A DNA stretch of 64,000 nt from Conchocele bisecta (GCA_029237695.1 CM055279.1:22881919-22945918); one strand, 5' to 3'. Positions 43,301-46,034 are shown, counted from the first letter of the stretch. Notes: generated by a model from the sequence alone, not told the origin. Program-made: numbers and translations.

Positions 43301-45170
43301 AATCTATTTGTAGATACCAGGTCCTATGTGGTAGTTTTGCTTTTATTTCTTACTAAACACCGAGTACAACCGCTAATATTGCGAACAAAGTAGACCCAGA
43401 TAAGACAAATAACGCAGTCCTGCATCAGATTACGCAGATAATTATAATGATCTCGATCAACACTGGAATGGTTCCTGTTCACAACATTTCTTGTTGCATA
43501 CGCTCTTGTTACTAGCCATAAGGCAATACACTATACAATTTGGACTGGGTTTCTATAAATAAATCAAAAGGGCGATAACTAGCTATTATCCCTCATTGGC
43601 AATCGCAGTGTCCAGATCACCACCAACCTCGTGAGAAGTAAGTGCTGCCCAAGGCTCGCTCTATTCCAGCCTGTTCTTTGCTCACGATCAGCATCTGGTA
43701 GGCGACCAAGAGCGGCCAGTATGATACCGATCTTTCCACGTTGATCAGACGCTCCATCATCCCTATCAGCACGGCGTTATCACTCGTGTAGAACTTGACG
43801 ACGTCATTGATTGTCGCGTTCCAACTGGCATTCGTGTCCCGGAAGTTCTGTATAGATTTGTGATAAGCTTCGCGTGACTGGAAGTGCACCGGTTCGTTAA
43901 GTGACAGCCATGTTTCCAGTTCATCAATGGCGCCATCGGTGTTCTTGTAAGTTTCTCTCAGTCTCGGCAGCAGGAATGGATCTCGGCCTGAACTGACATA
44001 GAGCGTGGTGGTACCCCGCTCAATCTGCGTCATGTGGATGATGTTTTCGATGTTCATGCTAAACATGATATTCTCCACCATCTCCTGGTTTTTGCTCAGG
44101 ATCTACAACAACACTGACGACGGTAACAACAACAACAACGACGATCACAACAGACACAGCAATAGCAAAAGAACTCCGCCATGGAAGCGATGTCTCGCCA
44201 GCCGGGGCATTTGATAAAAAAAACTCACTACGTCTGTAACCTTCACTTTGAAACTAGTGGAGGTCGATGGGTCATAGAATGAAAGAGGATCATCTGTGGG
44301 GCCGTTTCACTAAACCTCTTACGACTAAAATGTTCGTAAGTGCAAATTTACGATCGTCTAGAAATTTCAAGTGATGTATTTACATTTATTGAGCATAGGT
44401 TGCATATGCAACCTATGCTCAATAAGATGTAAATCCATTAATTGTTTACAAGAAAACATTGTTAAAGTGAAATTTACAGACTATCATAATTTTGGTTTTA
44501 CGAACATTTTAGTCGTACGAAGTTTAATGAGACGGCCCCCAGAAGAATACATGTGTGAACTATCAAACAGTTCTGCGAAAGGAAACATACGCTGTAATAA
44601 ATTTACCCGAATGTTTAGTTGTGTGAACGCATCAAGTATATCACATTGGGCTTAGTCTTAGTATGAGCTAGGGGTTGAGGGTGATGGCATTGTCAGCCTG
44701 ACCATGGTAGAGGACCACCAGAGAACTGTATATGTCAATCGACCAAGTCATATGGTACCACATTGTTTAAACATCGTTTGTATGAACATAACCAAAAAAT
44801 GGCATAGCTGCCTACGTCGCAAATTCAGAGAATATATTGAGATGACCCACAAATTCATTGAGGACATATTCGTTAATTGCGGACATATTCGCGTGGCCCT
44901 GAGGCGTTCGTTCGTGCCGACATATTCACGCCTACGTTATCGCATTATTACACATTGTCATCACAACAGACCTTCGTGCTCTCCAGAAGGCTGGCGATGC
45001 TCTTGACGACGAGGATCAGGCCGGGCAGGACACAGAAGACGATCAGACAGAACATGTGGCTGTAGCGCTCACGCCGCGACCCCTTGACCCCGCACAGGGA
45101 CACGTACAGCCGGGCGCCATGCCCGCCCGCGCCCGCCTTCGACTGCGGGCCACTGCACAGGCTGCTTATT
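5380..45170 (-). CDS. NIT-domain receptor guanylate cyclase (NIT-GC family), 8 exons, 5' end missing
   Basis: Joining the eight exons listed separately gives 618 codons plus stop without an in-frame stop. Residues are numbered from the first whole codon of exon 1. Seen: transmembrane helix 1 at about 39-58, NIT domain at about 67-320 (ERG at 94-96, GIERALG at 212-218, WFDNMTEYID at 296-305), sequons at N157, N161 and N299 that fit an extracellular location, transmembrane helix 2 at about 338-357, coiled coil at about 358-392 (ERTSELEQERKRTENLLSQL), and cyclase domain at about 400-590 ending in TYWLKG. Known: such proteins make cGMP, and Platynereis NIT-GCs respond to nitric oxide. Odd: Asn418, Thr537 and His541 replace core catalytic residues, so activity is doubtful. 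Introns are about 0.87, 2.5, 20.1, 7.3, 2.1, 3.3 and 1.8 kb. Intact frames and splice sites argue against a dead pseudogene. The initiator exon lies above 45170 and was not found. Confidence 0.9.
5519..6215. mobile_element. Family Q element with a family A copy nested inside
   Basis: The outer ends are TAGCTAGTTATTTCCCTTTG and TCAAAGGGAGATAAGCTA, inverted. A full family A copy (about 5757-6059) interrupts it. The copy at 43268-43600 lacks the insertion and shows the empty site. The left end abuts the acceptor of cyclase exon 8. Confidence 0.75.
6387..6535 (+). repeat. Family B half element
   Basis: Starts TCGTTTCACTAAACTTTGTA and stops at the central ATTGAGCATAGGCTGCATAT. The right arm is absent. 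The rest of 6216-6750 shows no feature. Confidence 0.65.
6749..7151. mobile_element. Family G hairpin element
   Basis: Ends AAGGTGCATGATCACGTGGT and ACCATGTGATCATGCACCTT with (CAA)n/(TTG)n inside each end. The centre is a hairpin around AGAATCGATTTCCG. It lies in intron 7, about 130 bp below cyclase exon 7. Confidence 0.8.
7277..7368 (-). CDS. NIT-GC exon 7: late cyclase domain
   Basis: Acceptor TTTTAATTTCAG before 7368; donor GTGAAA|GTAGGT after 7277 (92 nt; phase 1 in, phase 0 out). It encodes LKVQISEASVTALKSHDCFI then LDRRGQIKVK (residues 549-578), matching the family pattern of IHVS...LL then ERGEVEVKGKG. The split codon joining exon 6 gives Tyr548. Confidence 0.9.
7507..8538 (+). repeat. 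CCCCAC-ended element with five 168-bp tandem units
   Basis: Ends TATACCCCACCACGATAGTG and ATGTGGGGCATCCGTGTTCT. Inside, from about 7590 to 8440, the sequence CTTTAACGCTCGGGTAAATA recurs at 7597, 7765, 7933, 8101, 8269 and about 8436, a period of 168 bp. Each unit contains GCCAAGCCCAGGGTCAAGGT. A (CGTC)n tract precedes the array. Because 168 is a multiple of 3, short open frames arise, but no protein family is recognisable. Confidence 0.8.
8655..9065. repeat. GCTTGCGGAAAGCGAG repeat family, left copy
   Basis: Contains TCCGCTTGCGGAAAGCGAGA and GATCACCATGACGTCC followed by two diverged direct repeats ('GCGTTAAAGTTTT'). The inverse end recurs at about 63650-63720. 9066-9170 is featureless. Confidence 0.5.
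9170..9247 (-). repeat. Family C fragment
   Basis: Short piece in minus sense (GGAAATTAAATAAGTG, TTACGAGTGCCCGCTA) matching the right half of family C. Confidence 0.6.
9358..9713 (+). mobile_element. Family D composite element
   Basis: A unique arm (AATTCCAGCACAAACATATT ... CTGGAATTATAAGGAATGAA) is followed by a 150-bp near-perfect palindrome from 9562 to 9713 (AATGGCCTTTTTGTGGAATT ... inverse) with loop GGCCTTCCGGCC. Other copies are at 29632, 36058, 49268 and 49639. 9714-10400 has AT-rich unique sequence and a GTCAAACCTGTATGCAGGCC element end near 9918, otherwise nothing. Confidence 0.8.
10410..10661 (-). mobile_element. Family K element next to exon 6 donor
   Basis: Shares CCGTTCAGCCACGGAGTTTA, AACACAGGAAAGTGCATTTC and an inverted CTAGTTGCGAA / TTCGCAACTAG pair with 51293-51564. 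It ends in GAATCCGCCCCTGT. It finishes 14 bp from the exon 6 splice donor. Confidence 0.75.
10676..10774 (-). CDS. NIT-GC exon 6: guanine-binding and catalytic segment, catalytic residues replaced
   Basis: Acceptor CGCCTGCAG before 10774; donor GGACAAT|GTTAGT after 10676 (99 nt). It encodes AVVAGVVDNKTPRYCVVGE followed by TVTLAHHLEATGQ (residues 516-547). The guanine-selecting Cys530 of the RYC motif is present. The canonical GDTVNTASRMES reads GETVTLAHHLEA, so the transition-state Asn is Thr537 (codon 10709-10707) and the catalytic Arg is His541 (codon 10697-10695). A family K element begins 14 bp below the donor. Confidence 0.92.
10800..10945. repeat. Family R hairpin-like element
   Basis: Contains AAGCAGCTGGATTGTCTGAG, CTGTGCTACAGCTCA and GTCAATCAAACTGCT, a hairpin related to the one at 41300-41420. 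Confidence 0.45.
11054..11229. mobile_element. Family A element, internally deleted
   Basis: Both ends present (TAGCCTATTTCACCAAAATT, TTTTGGTGAAATAGGCTA), but much of the interior, including one half of the core palindrome, is missing. Confidence 0.7.
11303..11785. mobile_element. Family E composite: two hairpins plus the CCGTGTTTCACGGCAC segment
   Basis: Hairpin one (11305-11478) has ends AGAGAATAGTAGGTTAGTGC with an inner GACCACTCATTTGAACCG palindrome. Hairpin two (11480-11627) has the inner GAAACGGGATG palindrome. Then the linked segment with TGTTTCACGGCACATACGCA and TGTTGACGGGATAA follows in inverse sense. Confidence 0.75.
11986..12319. mobile_element. Family E composite copy
   Basis: ATTTATCCCCTCAACACAGT and GTGCCGTGAAACACGGTGCC lead to a hairpin (12173-12319) with ends GAATAGTAGGTTAGTGCCGT and inverse. 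12320-12650 is otherwise unique AT-rich sequence with no gene seen. Confidence 0.75.
12652..12800. repeat. Family M half element
   Basis: One arm (AAGACGTCGAAAGTTGA, ATTTCGTCAACATTCGAGGTC, ATAAATATGTTTTCATGGAA) of the family whose full copy is at 19956-20230. It ends about 60 bp below exon 5. Confidence 0.5.
12858..13019 (-). CDS. NIT-GC exon 5: central cyclase domain
   Basis: Acceptor TTGTTGTCAAG before 13019; donor CACACAG|GTAAAT after 12858 (162 nt; phase 1 in and out). It encodes residues 462-514: DAYTLASGLPLRNGDRHVYE, EIARLSLDLLESF, and LRVRIGIHTG. These match the canonical GDAYMVASGLP...RIGIHTG core. The second metal Asp (462) is kept; the residue before it is Ser instead of Gly, read across the splice junction (A|GT). 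The spliced codon assumes the GTAAAT donor of exon 4. Confidence 0.92.
13456..13774. mobile_element. Family E composite copy
   Basis: Cleanest copy: TTATCCCGTCAACACAGTGC at the left, GGTGTTGACGGGATA at about 13600, then hairpin 13617-13773 with GGAAACGGGATGTGCTCGGC and its inverse. 13081-13455 and 13775-14400 show no gene or recognised repeat. A phrase near 14075 (CAGCGCAATACGGTCGTAAC) recurs near 14296. Confidence 0.8.
14405..14842. mobile_element. Family E composite with tandem hairpins
   Basis: The linked segment (14405-14515), the GAAACGGGATG hairpin (14519-14672) and the GACCACTCATTTGAACCG hairpin (14673-14842) lie end to end. This is the same set as 11303-11785 in the other orientation. 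Confidence 0.78.
14983..15269 (-). mobile_element. tRNA-derived SINE with 11-bp target duplication
   Basis: The head (minus sense, 15269 to about 15190) has box A-like TAGTGGTTAGAGCG and box B-like GTGGGTTCGAGCC. The body has GAGCAAGACACTTTATCCAC and ACCCAGCTGTGAATGGGTAC; the A-rich 3' end is at 14983-14992. CCATATCATTT flanks at 14972-14982 and 15270-15280. A related copy is at 57247-57537. Confidence 0.85.
15860..16035. repeat. Family J half element
   Basis: ATTTTTCGTAATAAAACCAA, TTCATTCTTAAATTTTCC and GCAGCTTTCGTGAAACAGAC match the right arm of the copy at 48664-49206. 15281-15859 and 16036-16240 contain no recognised feature. Confidence 0.65.
16285..16432. repeat. Family L hairpin
   Basis: Inverted arms TTGCGGCGTATATCAGAGAA / TTTTCTGATATACGTCGCAA with GTAGGTCGGAAA / TTTCCGACCTA nearer a short loop. 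Single copy seen here. 16433-16940 is unique sequence with the ACACGGGTC phrase tandemly doubled at about 16653. Confidence 0.6.
16943..17217. mobile_element. Family A element
   Basis: Ends TAGCCTGTTTCACCAACATT / TTTTGGTGAAACATGCTA and core ACAGCCGAAATGGCTGT. The left subterminal repeat is shortened compared with 3831-4133. Confidence 0.78.
17428..17719. mobile_element. Family A element
   Basis: Left end degenerate (TAGCTGATGTCCCCCAAATT), right end AATGTTGGTGAAATATGCTA, core palindrome intact at about 17576-17645. Confidence 0.75.
18005..18965. mobile_element. Family G hairpin element(s) broken by an assembly gap
   Basis: From AAGGTGCGTAGTCACGTGGT the hairpin runs through GAATCGAGTTCCGTGTCGGT and inverse to (TTG)n at about 18405-18429, then N. 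After the gap, TTGTTGTTGTAACCACGTGA and CATACACCTTG complete an end. 17720-18000 has a TGTGTATGTCATGTGTGTAT phrase shared with 18975-19010, as does the CATGTACGATGCAT region. Confidence 0.7.
18430..18929. other. Assembly gap of 500 N
   Basis: A run of exactly 500 N, most likely a fixed-size scaffold gap, so the true length is unknown. It falls inside a long hairpin element and within intron 4 of the cyclase gene. Confidence 0.98.
19198..19614. mobile_element. Family G hairpin element (reference copy)
   Basis: Ends CAAGGTGTATGATCACGTGG / CCACGTGATCAGGCACCTTG, with (CAA)n/(TTG)n tracts, AAACGCGTCTTCGTGAGCTG and GCAGCTCACGAAGACGCGTT arms, and a central hairpin AAGAATCGATTTCCGTGTC / GACACGGACATCGATTCTT. 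Almost the whole element can fold on itself. Confidence 0.82.
19956..20230. mobile_element. Family M inverted-repeat element
   Basis: Arms ACACGCCATGTGATTTTGTG / CAAAATCACATGGC and TTATAAATATGTTTCATGGA / TCCATGAAACATATTTATAA meet around GCACATCATGTGC. It ends about 130 bp below exon 4. 19615-19955 has no recognised feature. Confidence 0.7.
20359..20779 (-). CDS. NIT-GC exon 4: transmembrane helix 2, signalling helix, start of cyclase domain
   Basis: Acceptor CCAATTGCAG before 20779; donor ACAACAA|GTAAAT after 20359 (421 nt; phase 0 in, phase 1 out). Residues 321-460 contain the helix LELAIVLLVAPAIVLLVWKI, a heptad-like coiled coil typical of receptor cyclases, LLSQLLPATIAGKF, and the first cyclase strand ATIMVLNVAEFT. 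In active enzymes this strand reads FSDIVGFT and its Asp binds metal; here the codon at 20488-20486 is AAT (Asn418). The purine-selecting Glu458 in RIETT is kept. Confidence 0.93.
20829..21011 (+). repeat. Family B partial element
   Basis: CGCAAGTGCAACTTTAGGAT to TAGTCGTACAAAGTTTAGTG. The left terminal ~25 bp and part of the centre are missing. It lies just upstream (gene sense) of exon 4. 21012-21389 shows nothing else. Confidence 0.65.
21390..21762. mobile_element. Family G hairpin element
   Basis: AAGGTGTATGATCACGTGGT to CCACGTGATCATGCACCTTG. The central hairpin is shortened compared with 19198-19614. Confidence 0.8.
21774..22065. mobile_element. Family A element (left arm of a larger inverted repeat)
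   Basis: Complete ends TAGCCTATTTCACCAACATT / TTGGTGAAATAGGCTA. The core has a mismatch (CATTTTGGCTTTG). The following 90 bp (22066-22155) recur inverted at 23797-23876 next to another family A copy. Confidence 0.8.
22248..22550. mobile_element. Family A element
   Basis: TAGCCGATTTCATCAAAATT ... core CACAGCCAAAATGGCTGTG ... AATGTTGATGAAAAAGGCTA. A stray family A end lies just before it (22140-22202). Confidence 0.78.
22552..22839. mobile_element. Family A element, diverged
   Basis: Abuts the previous copy. The left end is worn (CTGATCACCAAAATTGCAAG); core palindrome and right end TTTTGGTGAAATCGGCTA are clear. Confidence 0.7.
22845..22911 (+). repeat. Family B right-end fragment
   Basis: GGATCCTAAATTTGCACTTA to GTTTAGTGAAACGGGCCCC only. 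Confidence 0.65.
23110..23237 (+). repeat. Family C fragment
   Basis: Carries CCACCGCGAGTCACTATCAG, GTAAAATAAATATTACTAAA and TAGTGACACGATTATACACT, the right-half signature of family C. 23240-23790 holds a short GATCAGCCTGTGCATCAGGA hairpin near 23470-23505 and nothing more. Confidence 0.65.
23877..24179. mobile_element. Family A element (right arm of a larger inverted repeat)
   Basis: Complete copy with core ACAGCCAAAATTGGCTGT (one extra base). It is preceded by 80 bp (23797-23876) inverse to 22066-22155. Confidence 0.8.
24277..24884. mobile_element. GTGTCCGGTTTAGAGAGG element hosting a family A copy
   Basis: Starts CAGTGGAACCTCTCTAAACA and ends TTTAGAGAGGTTTCACTGTA, a pogo/Tc1-like inverted end. 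A small perfect hairpin of the same end is at 24812-24884. Family A at 24422-24724 sits between two 80-bp direct repeats (24342-24421, 24724-24803). Single ends of this element also appear near 29356, 29525 and 45415. Confidence 0.6.
25030..25478. repeat. Family F foldback: inverted array of 21-bp units
   Basis: Left flank ACCCCGCAGGGG, then about eight units of the type ACAATTCGTTCCCACGAAT on + up to about 25232. The orientation then flips to GGGAACGAATTGTTAATTCG to 25440, and the flank CCATGTCCACTGCGG follows. The whole block forms a giant hairpin. 24885-25029 has no recognised feature. Confidence 0.85.
25624..25828. mobile_element. Family B inverted-repeat element
   Basis: Ends GGTTTCACTAAACTTCGTAC / GTACGAAGTTTAGTGAAGC. 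The centre GCATAGGCTGCATGCAGCCT is a palindrome. 25829-26210 shows no gene. Confidence 0.78.
26215..26440. mobile_element. Family M element, diverged
   Basis: GGCCATGTGACTTTATACCT, CATGTGCGATTTTTCATGAA and inverted ATTTCGTCATTTTGTGACGT arms around 26300-26400, matching 56128-56362. Confidence 0.5.
26663..27052 (+). mobile_element. Family O inverted-repeat element
   Basis: GGCCCGTACGCAGAGGGGGT at one end, CGCACCCC ... CTGCGTACGGG at the other. The interior has a GAGCCGGCTCGTAACGAGCC hairpin inside a GATCCAGATGAG / CTCATCAGGATC pair. The opposite-sense copy is 32930-33302. Confidence 0.75.
27224..28004 (+). repeat. 96-bp tandem repeat, eight near-identical units
   Basis: GTCTCACAATAACAATTATA starts at 27234, 27330, 27426, 27526, 27622, 27718, 27814 and 27910. 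All spacings are 96 bp except one of 100, caused by a 4-bp insertion. Units look virtually identical, and each has an ATTTGCAT octamer. It lies in the 20-kb intron 3. 27053-27223 is unique. Confidence 0.92.
28214..28850 (+). mobile_element. Family C element carrying a poly-G/family K insertion
   Basis: Ends TTAAAGGTACATGCCCACTC / GAGTGGGCATGTACCTTTAA. About 28276-28436 is foreign: a roughly 100-bp G-rich tract (28279-28377), then TCTAGTTGCGAAGGTAAC as in family K. 28851-29060 has a small TTTATTTCTC/GAGAAATAA hairpin. Confidence 0.78.
29085..29250. other. GC-rich island of unknown nature
   Basis: About 165 bp far richer in G+C than its surroundings (CGGAGACGGGCGGGGCGGGG at its core). It is open in both directions for 60-74 codons, but neither translation resembles a family I know, and no clear splice sites decide a frame. 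It could be an old exon, a regulatory island or an element fragment. Confidence 0.25.
29632..29985 (-). mobile_element. Family D composite element
   Basis: Palindrome 29632-29785 followed by the unique arm to 29985 (inverse of 9358-9713). 29986-30350 is unique plus a (TATG/TG)n simple repeat at about 30030-30235. Confidence 0.8.
30363..31477 (+). pseudogene. Non-LTR retrotransposon reverse transcriptase, 3' fragment, broken
   Basis: Upstream frame reads GLKVSTTKTKIVIFRKGG and FKETQSLLAGQAQKAIFKLN with a stop in between. The 250-codon open stretch (30613-31362) has LFDKLISPILSYGSEIWGF, the C-terminal landmark of non-LTR reverse transcriptases, and a CxxC...H...C finger (CEVCARLEDEYHFYIRMC). 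A frameshift near 31310 moves the tail to another frame, ending at 31477. The palm domain and 5' parts are absent, so it is a 5'-truncated decayed copy in intron 3, sense opposite to the cyclase gene. Confidence 0.85.
31478..32100 (+). mobile_element. Probable 3' UTR of the non-LTR element
   Basis: Follows the broken frame without an obvious break. It has two endings of retroelement type, CATGGGCCATATGGCTTAAA with TTGTTAATAAACACAC (about 31893-31930), and GCAATAAACTAAACTAC (about 32078-32095). No coding signal. Confidence 0.5.
32105..32370. repeat. Family F foldback
   Basis: GGAGCCCCGCAGAAGTAGAA, five or six 21-bp units, inversion at about 32260, inverse units, and CCATGTCCCCTGCGGGGCTC. Both outer flanks are clear in this copy. 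Confidence 0.88.
32430..32930. repeat. Family F foldback, long copy
   Basis: CCCCCTGCGGTTCTGGATTC, about twelve forward units, inversion at about 32735, four or five inverse units with decay toward CGTCCCCTGCAGGGCTCCGT. Confidence 0.85.
32930..33302 (-). mobile_element. Family O element
   Basis: Inverse of 26663-27052, from CAGGCCCGTACGCAGTAATT to GTCGCACCCCCTCTGCGTAC, with the GAGCCGGCTCATCTGGATC hairpin. It directly follows a family F foldback. Confidence 0.75.
33440..33700. mobile_element. Family M element
   Basis: ACACGCCATGCAATTTTGTA and its inverse with GGACATCTGCGTAATTTCAT arms around ACATGCAGAATATAATTCTG. Confidence 0.65.
33873..34135 (+). mobile_element. tRNA-derived SINE, second type
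   Basis: The head 33873-33951 looks like a tRNA: box A-like TTAGCGCAATCGGTAACGAG, box B GGTTCGATCC, and CGGCCCCG/CGGGGC pairing. The body has GGTTTCCTCCGGGTTCTCCG; the tail has GTAAAATAAATAAAGTTTAA. The acceptor stem is imperfect, so it is a SINE head and not a tRNA gene. Confidence 0.75.
34236..34424. repeat. Family F foldback, short copy
   Basis: GGAGCCCCGTAGAATATTCA, four forward units, inversion at about 34338 (CGTTCCCACGGGAACG), two or three inverse units, CCATGTCCCCTGCGGGGCTC. Confidence 0.88.
34770..34978. mobile_element. Family E element
   Basis: A short linked segment (GTGTTGACGGGATAAATAGA) and a complete hairpin 34827-34977 with the GAAACGGGATG core. 34425-34769 has no feature. 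Confidence 0.75.
34991..35178. mobile_element. Family B element, centre deleted
   Basis: Both ends (GGCCGTTTCACTAATCTTCG, GAAGTTTAGTGAAAAGGCCC), but the ATTGAGCATAGGCTG centre is missing. Confidence 0.7.
35449..35829. mobile_element. Family N element, second copy
   Basis: Inverse of 4319-4697: AGAGCTCCAGATAAGCTACG to CCTTATCTGGAGCG, with the AATTGTCTTCAAAGAGACAA hairpin. Confidence 0.75.
36058..36398 (+). mobile_element. Family D composite element
   Basis: Unique arm 36058-36242 plus palindrome 36243-36398, the same structure as 9358-9713. Confidence 0.8.
36459..37540 (+). repeat. Tandem duplication (about 540 bp) with family J right arms
   Basis: GACACGGCGGGACTCTCCCA and CTGTGCAATGTACGGTGACG occur at 36459 and again at about 36998. 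Each is followed by a family J arm (AGCCAGGTT, TCCTCCTCCACGTTCTCCAC, GTTTATATAGCCGTA, GGTTTCGTGAAACA). The second unit has an extra ATGTCTATGGGGATTTAACA hairpin. Confidence 0.7.
37961..40070 (+). repeat. Tandem duplication with 1108-bp period, each unit holding a family B and family J element
   Basis: GAATAACCACACATCAGGAA is at 37961 and 39069. The following 500+ bp agree closely: TGGCATGGCTCGTACTGATA, family B at 38165-38411 and 39280-39521, and family J from 38450 and 39557. Family J interiors then diverge. 37541-37960 is unique. Confidence 0.82.
40122..40393. mobile_element. CGGATCCAGGA-ended element next to the donor array
   Basis: Ends GCGCGGATCCAGGATTTCGG and CTGAATCCGCCCAT are inverted, as in family K. 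Inside are an AATATAGTCAAGTATTGCAA hairpin and G/C homopolymers (40334-40377). It ends 21 bp from the 81-bp array. Confidence 0.65.
40414..40894 (-). repeat. 81-bp tandem array repeating the end of NIT-GC exon 3 with its splice donor
   Basis: Units begin (+ strand GTTCAGCCGTTATGGCG) at 40414, 40495, 40576, 40657, 40738 and 40818. The fifth is 80 bp, having lost one base (GATGCG for GATAGCG); the last is truncated at 40894 where single-copy exon begins. Each unit reads in gene sense GCTATCATTGAT|GTAAGTCG, so the donor exists six times. The unit encodes VIQHRLGNAIID plus VSRIHYFAITAERTE in frame. Confidence 0.95.
40855..41141 (-). CDS. NIT-GC exon 3: second half of the NIT domain, ending in a tandemly repeated splice donor
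   Basis: Acceptor CGGTTGTAG before 41141; donor ATTGAT|GTAAGT after 40855 (287 nt; phase 1 in, phase 0 out). Residues 226-320 include FPADELLWFKEKQSLGRSYL, MFTGTPLARS and WFDNMTEYIDILEVIQHRLG, matching the C-terminal half of NIT. The last 40 nt of the exon, with the consensus GTAAGT, are the first gene-sense copy of an 81-bp array that continues to 40414. The donor at 40854 is the only one in the array that joins exon 4 in frame, because the second copy has lost one base. Confidence 0.9.
41300..41420. repeat. Family R hairpin
   Basis: AGTTTGATTGGCTGTGCCTG and CAGGCTCAGCCAACCAATCT arms around GAGCTGTAGGACAGCTC, just upstream (gene sense) of exon 3. Confidence 0.55.
41497..41676. repeat. Family B ends, rearranged
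   Basis: A right end (to GTGAAACGGGCCCC at 41556) is directly followed by a left half (GGGGGCCGTTTCACGACTAA to ATTTAGTGAGCATAGGCAGC): two partial copies back to back. Confidence 0.65.
41683..41845. repeat. Inverted repeat with TTTATTTAACCATGTTGGCTG ends
   Basis: TATTTAACCATGTTGGCTGA / CAGCAAACCTGGTTAAATAA, TTTTCTTGATA / TTTCAAGAAAA and GTTTGTTTAGCG inverses. Single copy here. Confidence 0.6.
41940..42130. repeat. Cryptically simple CGATAGTACGATACTACGATGA region
   Basis: Short imperfect repeats of GATAGTACGATACTACGAT on + and the inverse ATAGTATCGTACTATCGTT make a loose foldback. Confidence 0.6.
42220..42445. repeat. Inverted repeat around TGTTTACACGAATAAGCA
   Basis: GTTTGTTTACACGAATAAGC is inverted as TTATTCATGTAAACAAAC with a CTCGGACCGCGAGACGGGAC loop. 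A GGCCGAAACACGGCC hairpin lies to the left. Confidence 0.45.
42535..42703. repeat. Inverted repeat with GTCTTTTGAGTCGGTGTACA ends
   Basis: GAGTCGGTGTACATGAGATT / AATCTCATGTACACCGACTC, with three internal copies of the AGTGATGTTCACCTC / GATCACTTTTCTCA type. An element of about 170 bp. Confidence 0.65.
42783..43264 (+). mobile_element. Family C element
   Basis: TTAAAGGTACATACCCACTC to GTGCCTGTGTACCTTTAA, with GGGGCGATAACTGTGTTTCC and ACCACCGCGAGTCACTATCA inside. Confidence 0.8.
43268..43600. mobile_element. Family Q element, uninterrupted
   Basis: Ends GCTAGTTATTTCCCTTTGCA and TCAAAAGGGCGATAACTAGC. It shows the site that family A occupies in the copy at 5519-6215. It ends about 30 bp below the donor of cyclase exon 2. 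Confidence 0.78.
43628..44102 (-). CDS. NIT-GC exon 2: first half of the NIT sensor domain
   Basis: Acceptor GTTGTTGTAG before 44102; donor CGAG|GTTGGT after 43628 (phase 0 in, phase 1 out; 475 nt). Residues 67-224 carry the NIT landmarks: the helix with TQIERGTTTLYVSS, ELETWL, and the closing GIERALGSTYFSRG, whose glycine codon is split by the intron. In bacterial NasR the NIT domain (Pfam NIT) is an all-helical nitrate/nitrite sensor; in animal NIT-GCs it is the extracellular input domain. Two NxS/T sequons (N157, N161) fit an extracellular fold. A family Q element ends about 30 bp downstream of the donor. Confidence 0.9.
44298..44539. mobile_element. Family B element (complete)
   Basis: GGGGCCGTTTCACTAAACCT to TTTAATGAGACGGCCCC, centre GCATAGGTTGCATATGCAAC. 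In intron 1. 44540-44970 is unique apart from this. Confidence 0.8.
44972..45170 (-). CDS. NIT-GC exon 1 seen: cytosolic N-terminal part and transmembrane helix 1
   Basis: Acceptor is a T-rich tract ending TTTTAG at 45171-45176; donor is AAG|GTCTGT after 44972. The exon is 199 nt, entering in phase 2 and leaving in phase 0. It encodes residues 1-66: a Gly/Ala-rich stretch, a basic SRRERYSH just before the membrane (positive-inside), the helix MFCLIVFCVLPGLILVVKSI, and ASLLESTK leading into the NIT domain. GC content is much higher than in the flanks. Phase 2 entry means at least one more coding exon lies upstream, unless an internal Met (residue 39, inside the helix) were used, which is unlikely. 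Confidence 0.82.
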
Positions 45171-45188
45171 CTAAAATAAAAATCACAT

Positions 45189-45296
45189 CTGTAGCCGATT
45201 TCATCAACATTGCAACGTCTAGCTAAGTACACTTTGAGGGAGTATTCATTTAGATTTCCCAAAATGTATTATTTCATATAGAACTAACGACTACAT
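45189..45296 (+). repeat. Family A left fragment beside exon 1
   Basis: TAGCCGATTTCATCAACATT, TACACTTTGAGGGAGTATTC and CATATAGAACTAACGACTAC, then it stops. It begins about 18 bp above the exon 1 acceptor. Confidence 0.6.
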
Positions 45297-45511
45297 TGTA
45301 AATCATGCATTTAATCATTTTGAGCTATAGGTGTGTGCTATGCGATCACGAACAGACATTATCACCCGAGATAAATGACCAAGAAACTCATCAAAAATAA
45401 GATCATATGTGTTTTCCTGGTGTCCGGTTTAGAGAGGTACCATTGTATCTGGCAATTGCAATCCGTAACGCAAAATAAGTACAGAACCTGCAAAACAACA
45501 ATAACACATAC

Positions 45512-46034
45512 GTAAAGGTTCATACACACTCAGTAGACACAAACTGTTATTTATATCAGAGACATCATCTGAGACATATTATGGCGAAATAAACATTAAT
45601 TCACCAATACCCCACGTATTGATTGGCATTATTATACATTTTATAACAGACGTAAATTTCCACATTGATATCAGCGGCGATAACTGTGTTTCCTTAAAAG
45701 GTTAACGGACATTACTATTTGTTCGCTGTATTTACTTTTTGATGTGCAATGATCATACTTTATCATCTGTTGAAAATATTATTTTTTCAGGATACGCATT
45801 TAATTAGTATAAATACTTAAAATATATCATGCCTCATTTGCATATGAAAATAGCCTGATGCCACCGCGAGTCACTATCAGTAAAATACATATTATTAAAT
45901 GATTATATCTGCATAGCGGGCACTCGTAATTGTTAGAACTGGTGGAATAGTGACACAATTATACACTTATTTAATTCCTATAAAGAACAGTTTCAAACTG
46001 AGTTTGTGCCTACTGAGTGGGCATGTGCCTTTAA
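45512..46034 (+). mobile_element. Family C element
   Basis: GTAAAGGTTCATACACACTC to TACTGAGTGGGCATGTGCCT. The full interior is present, including AACGGACATTACTATTTGTT. 45297-45511 holds a single GTGTCCGGTTTAGAGAGG end at 45419. Confidence 0.8.

Noticed and set aside
43617..44081. Bacterial contamination, since NIT is best known from bacteria
   Set aside because: The domain is split by introns with consistent phases into an animal-type receptor cyclase, and the flanks are eukaryotic elements.
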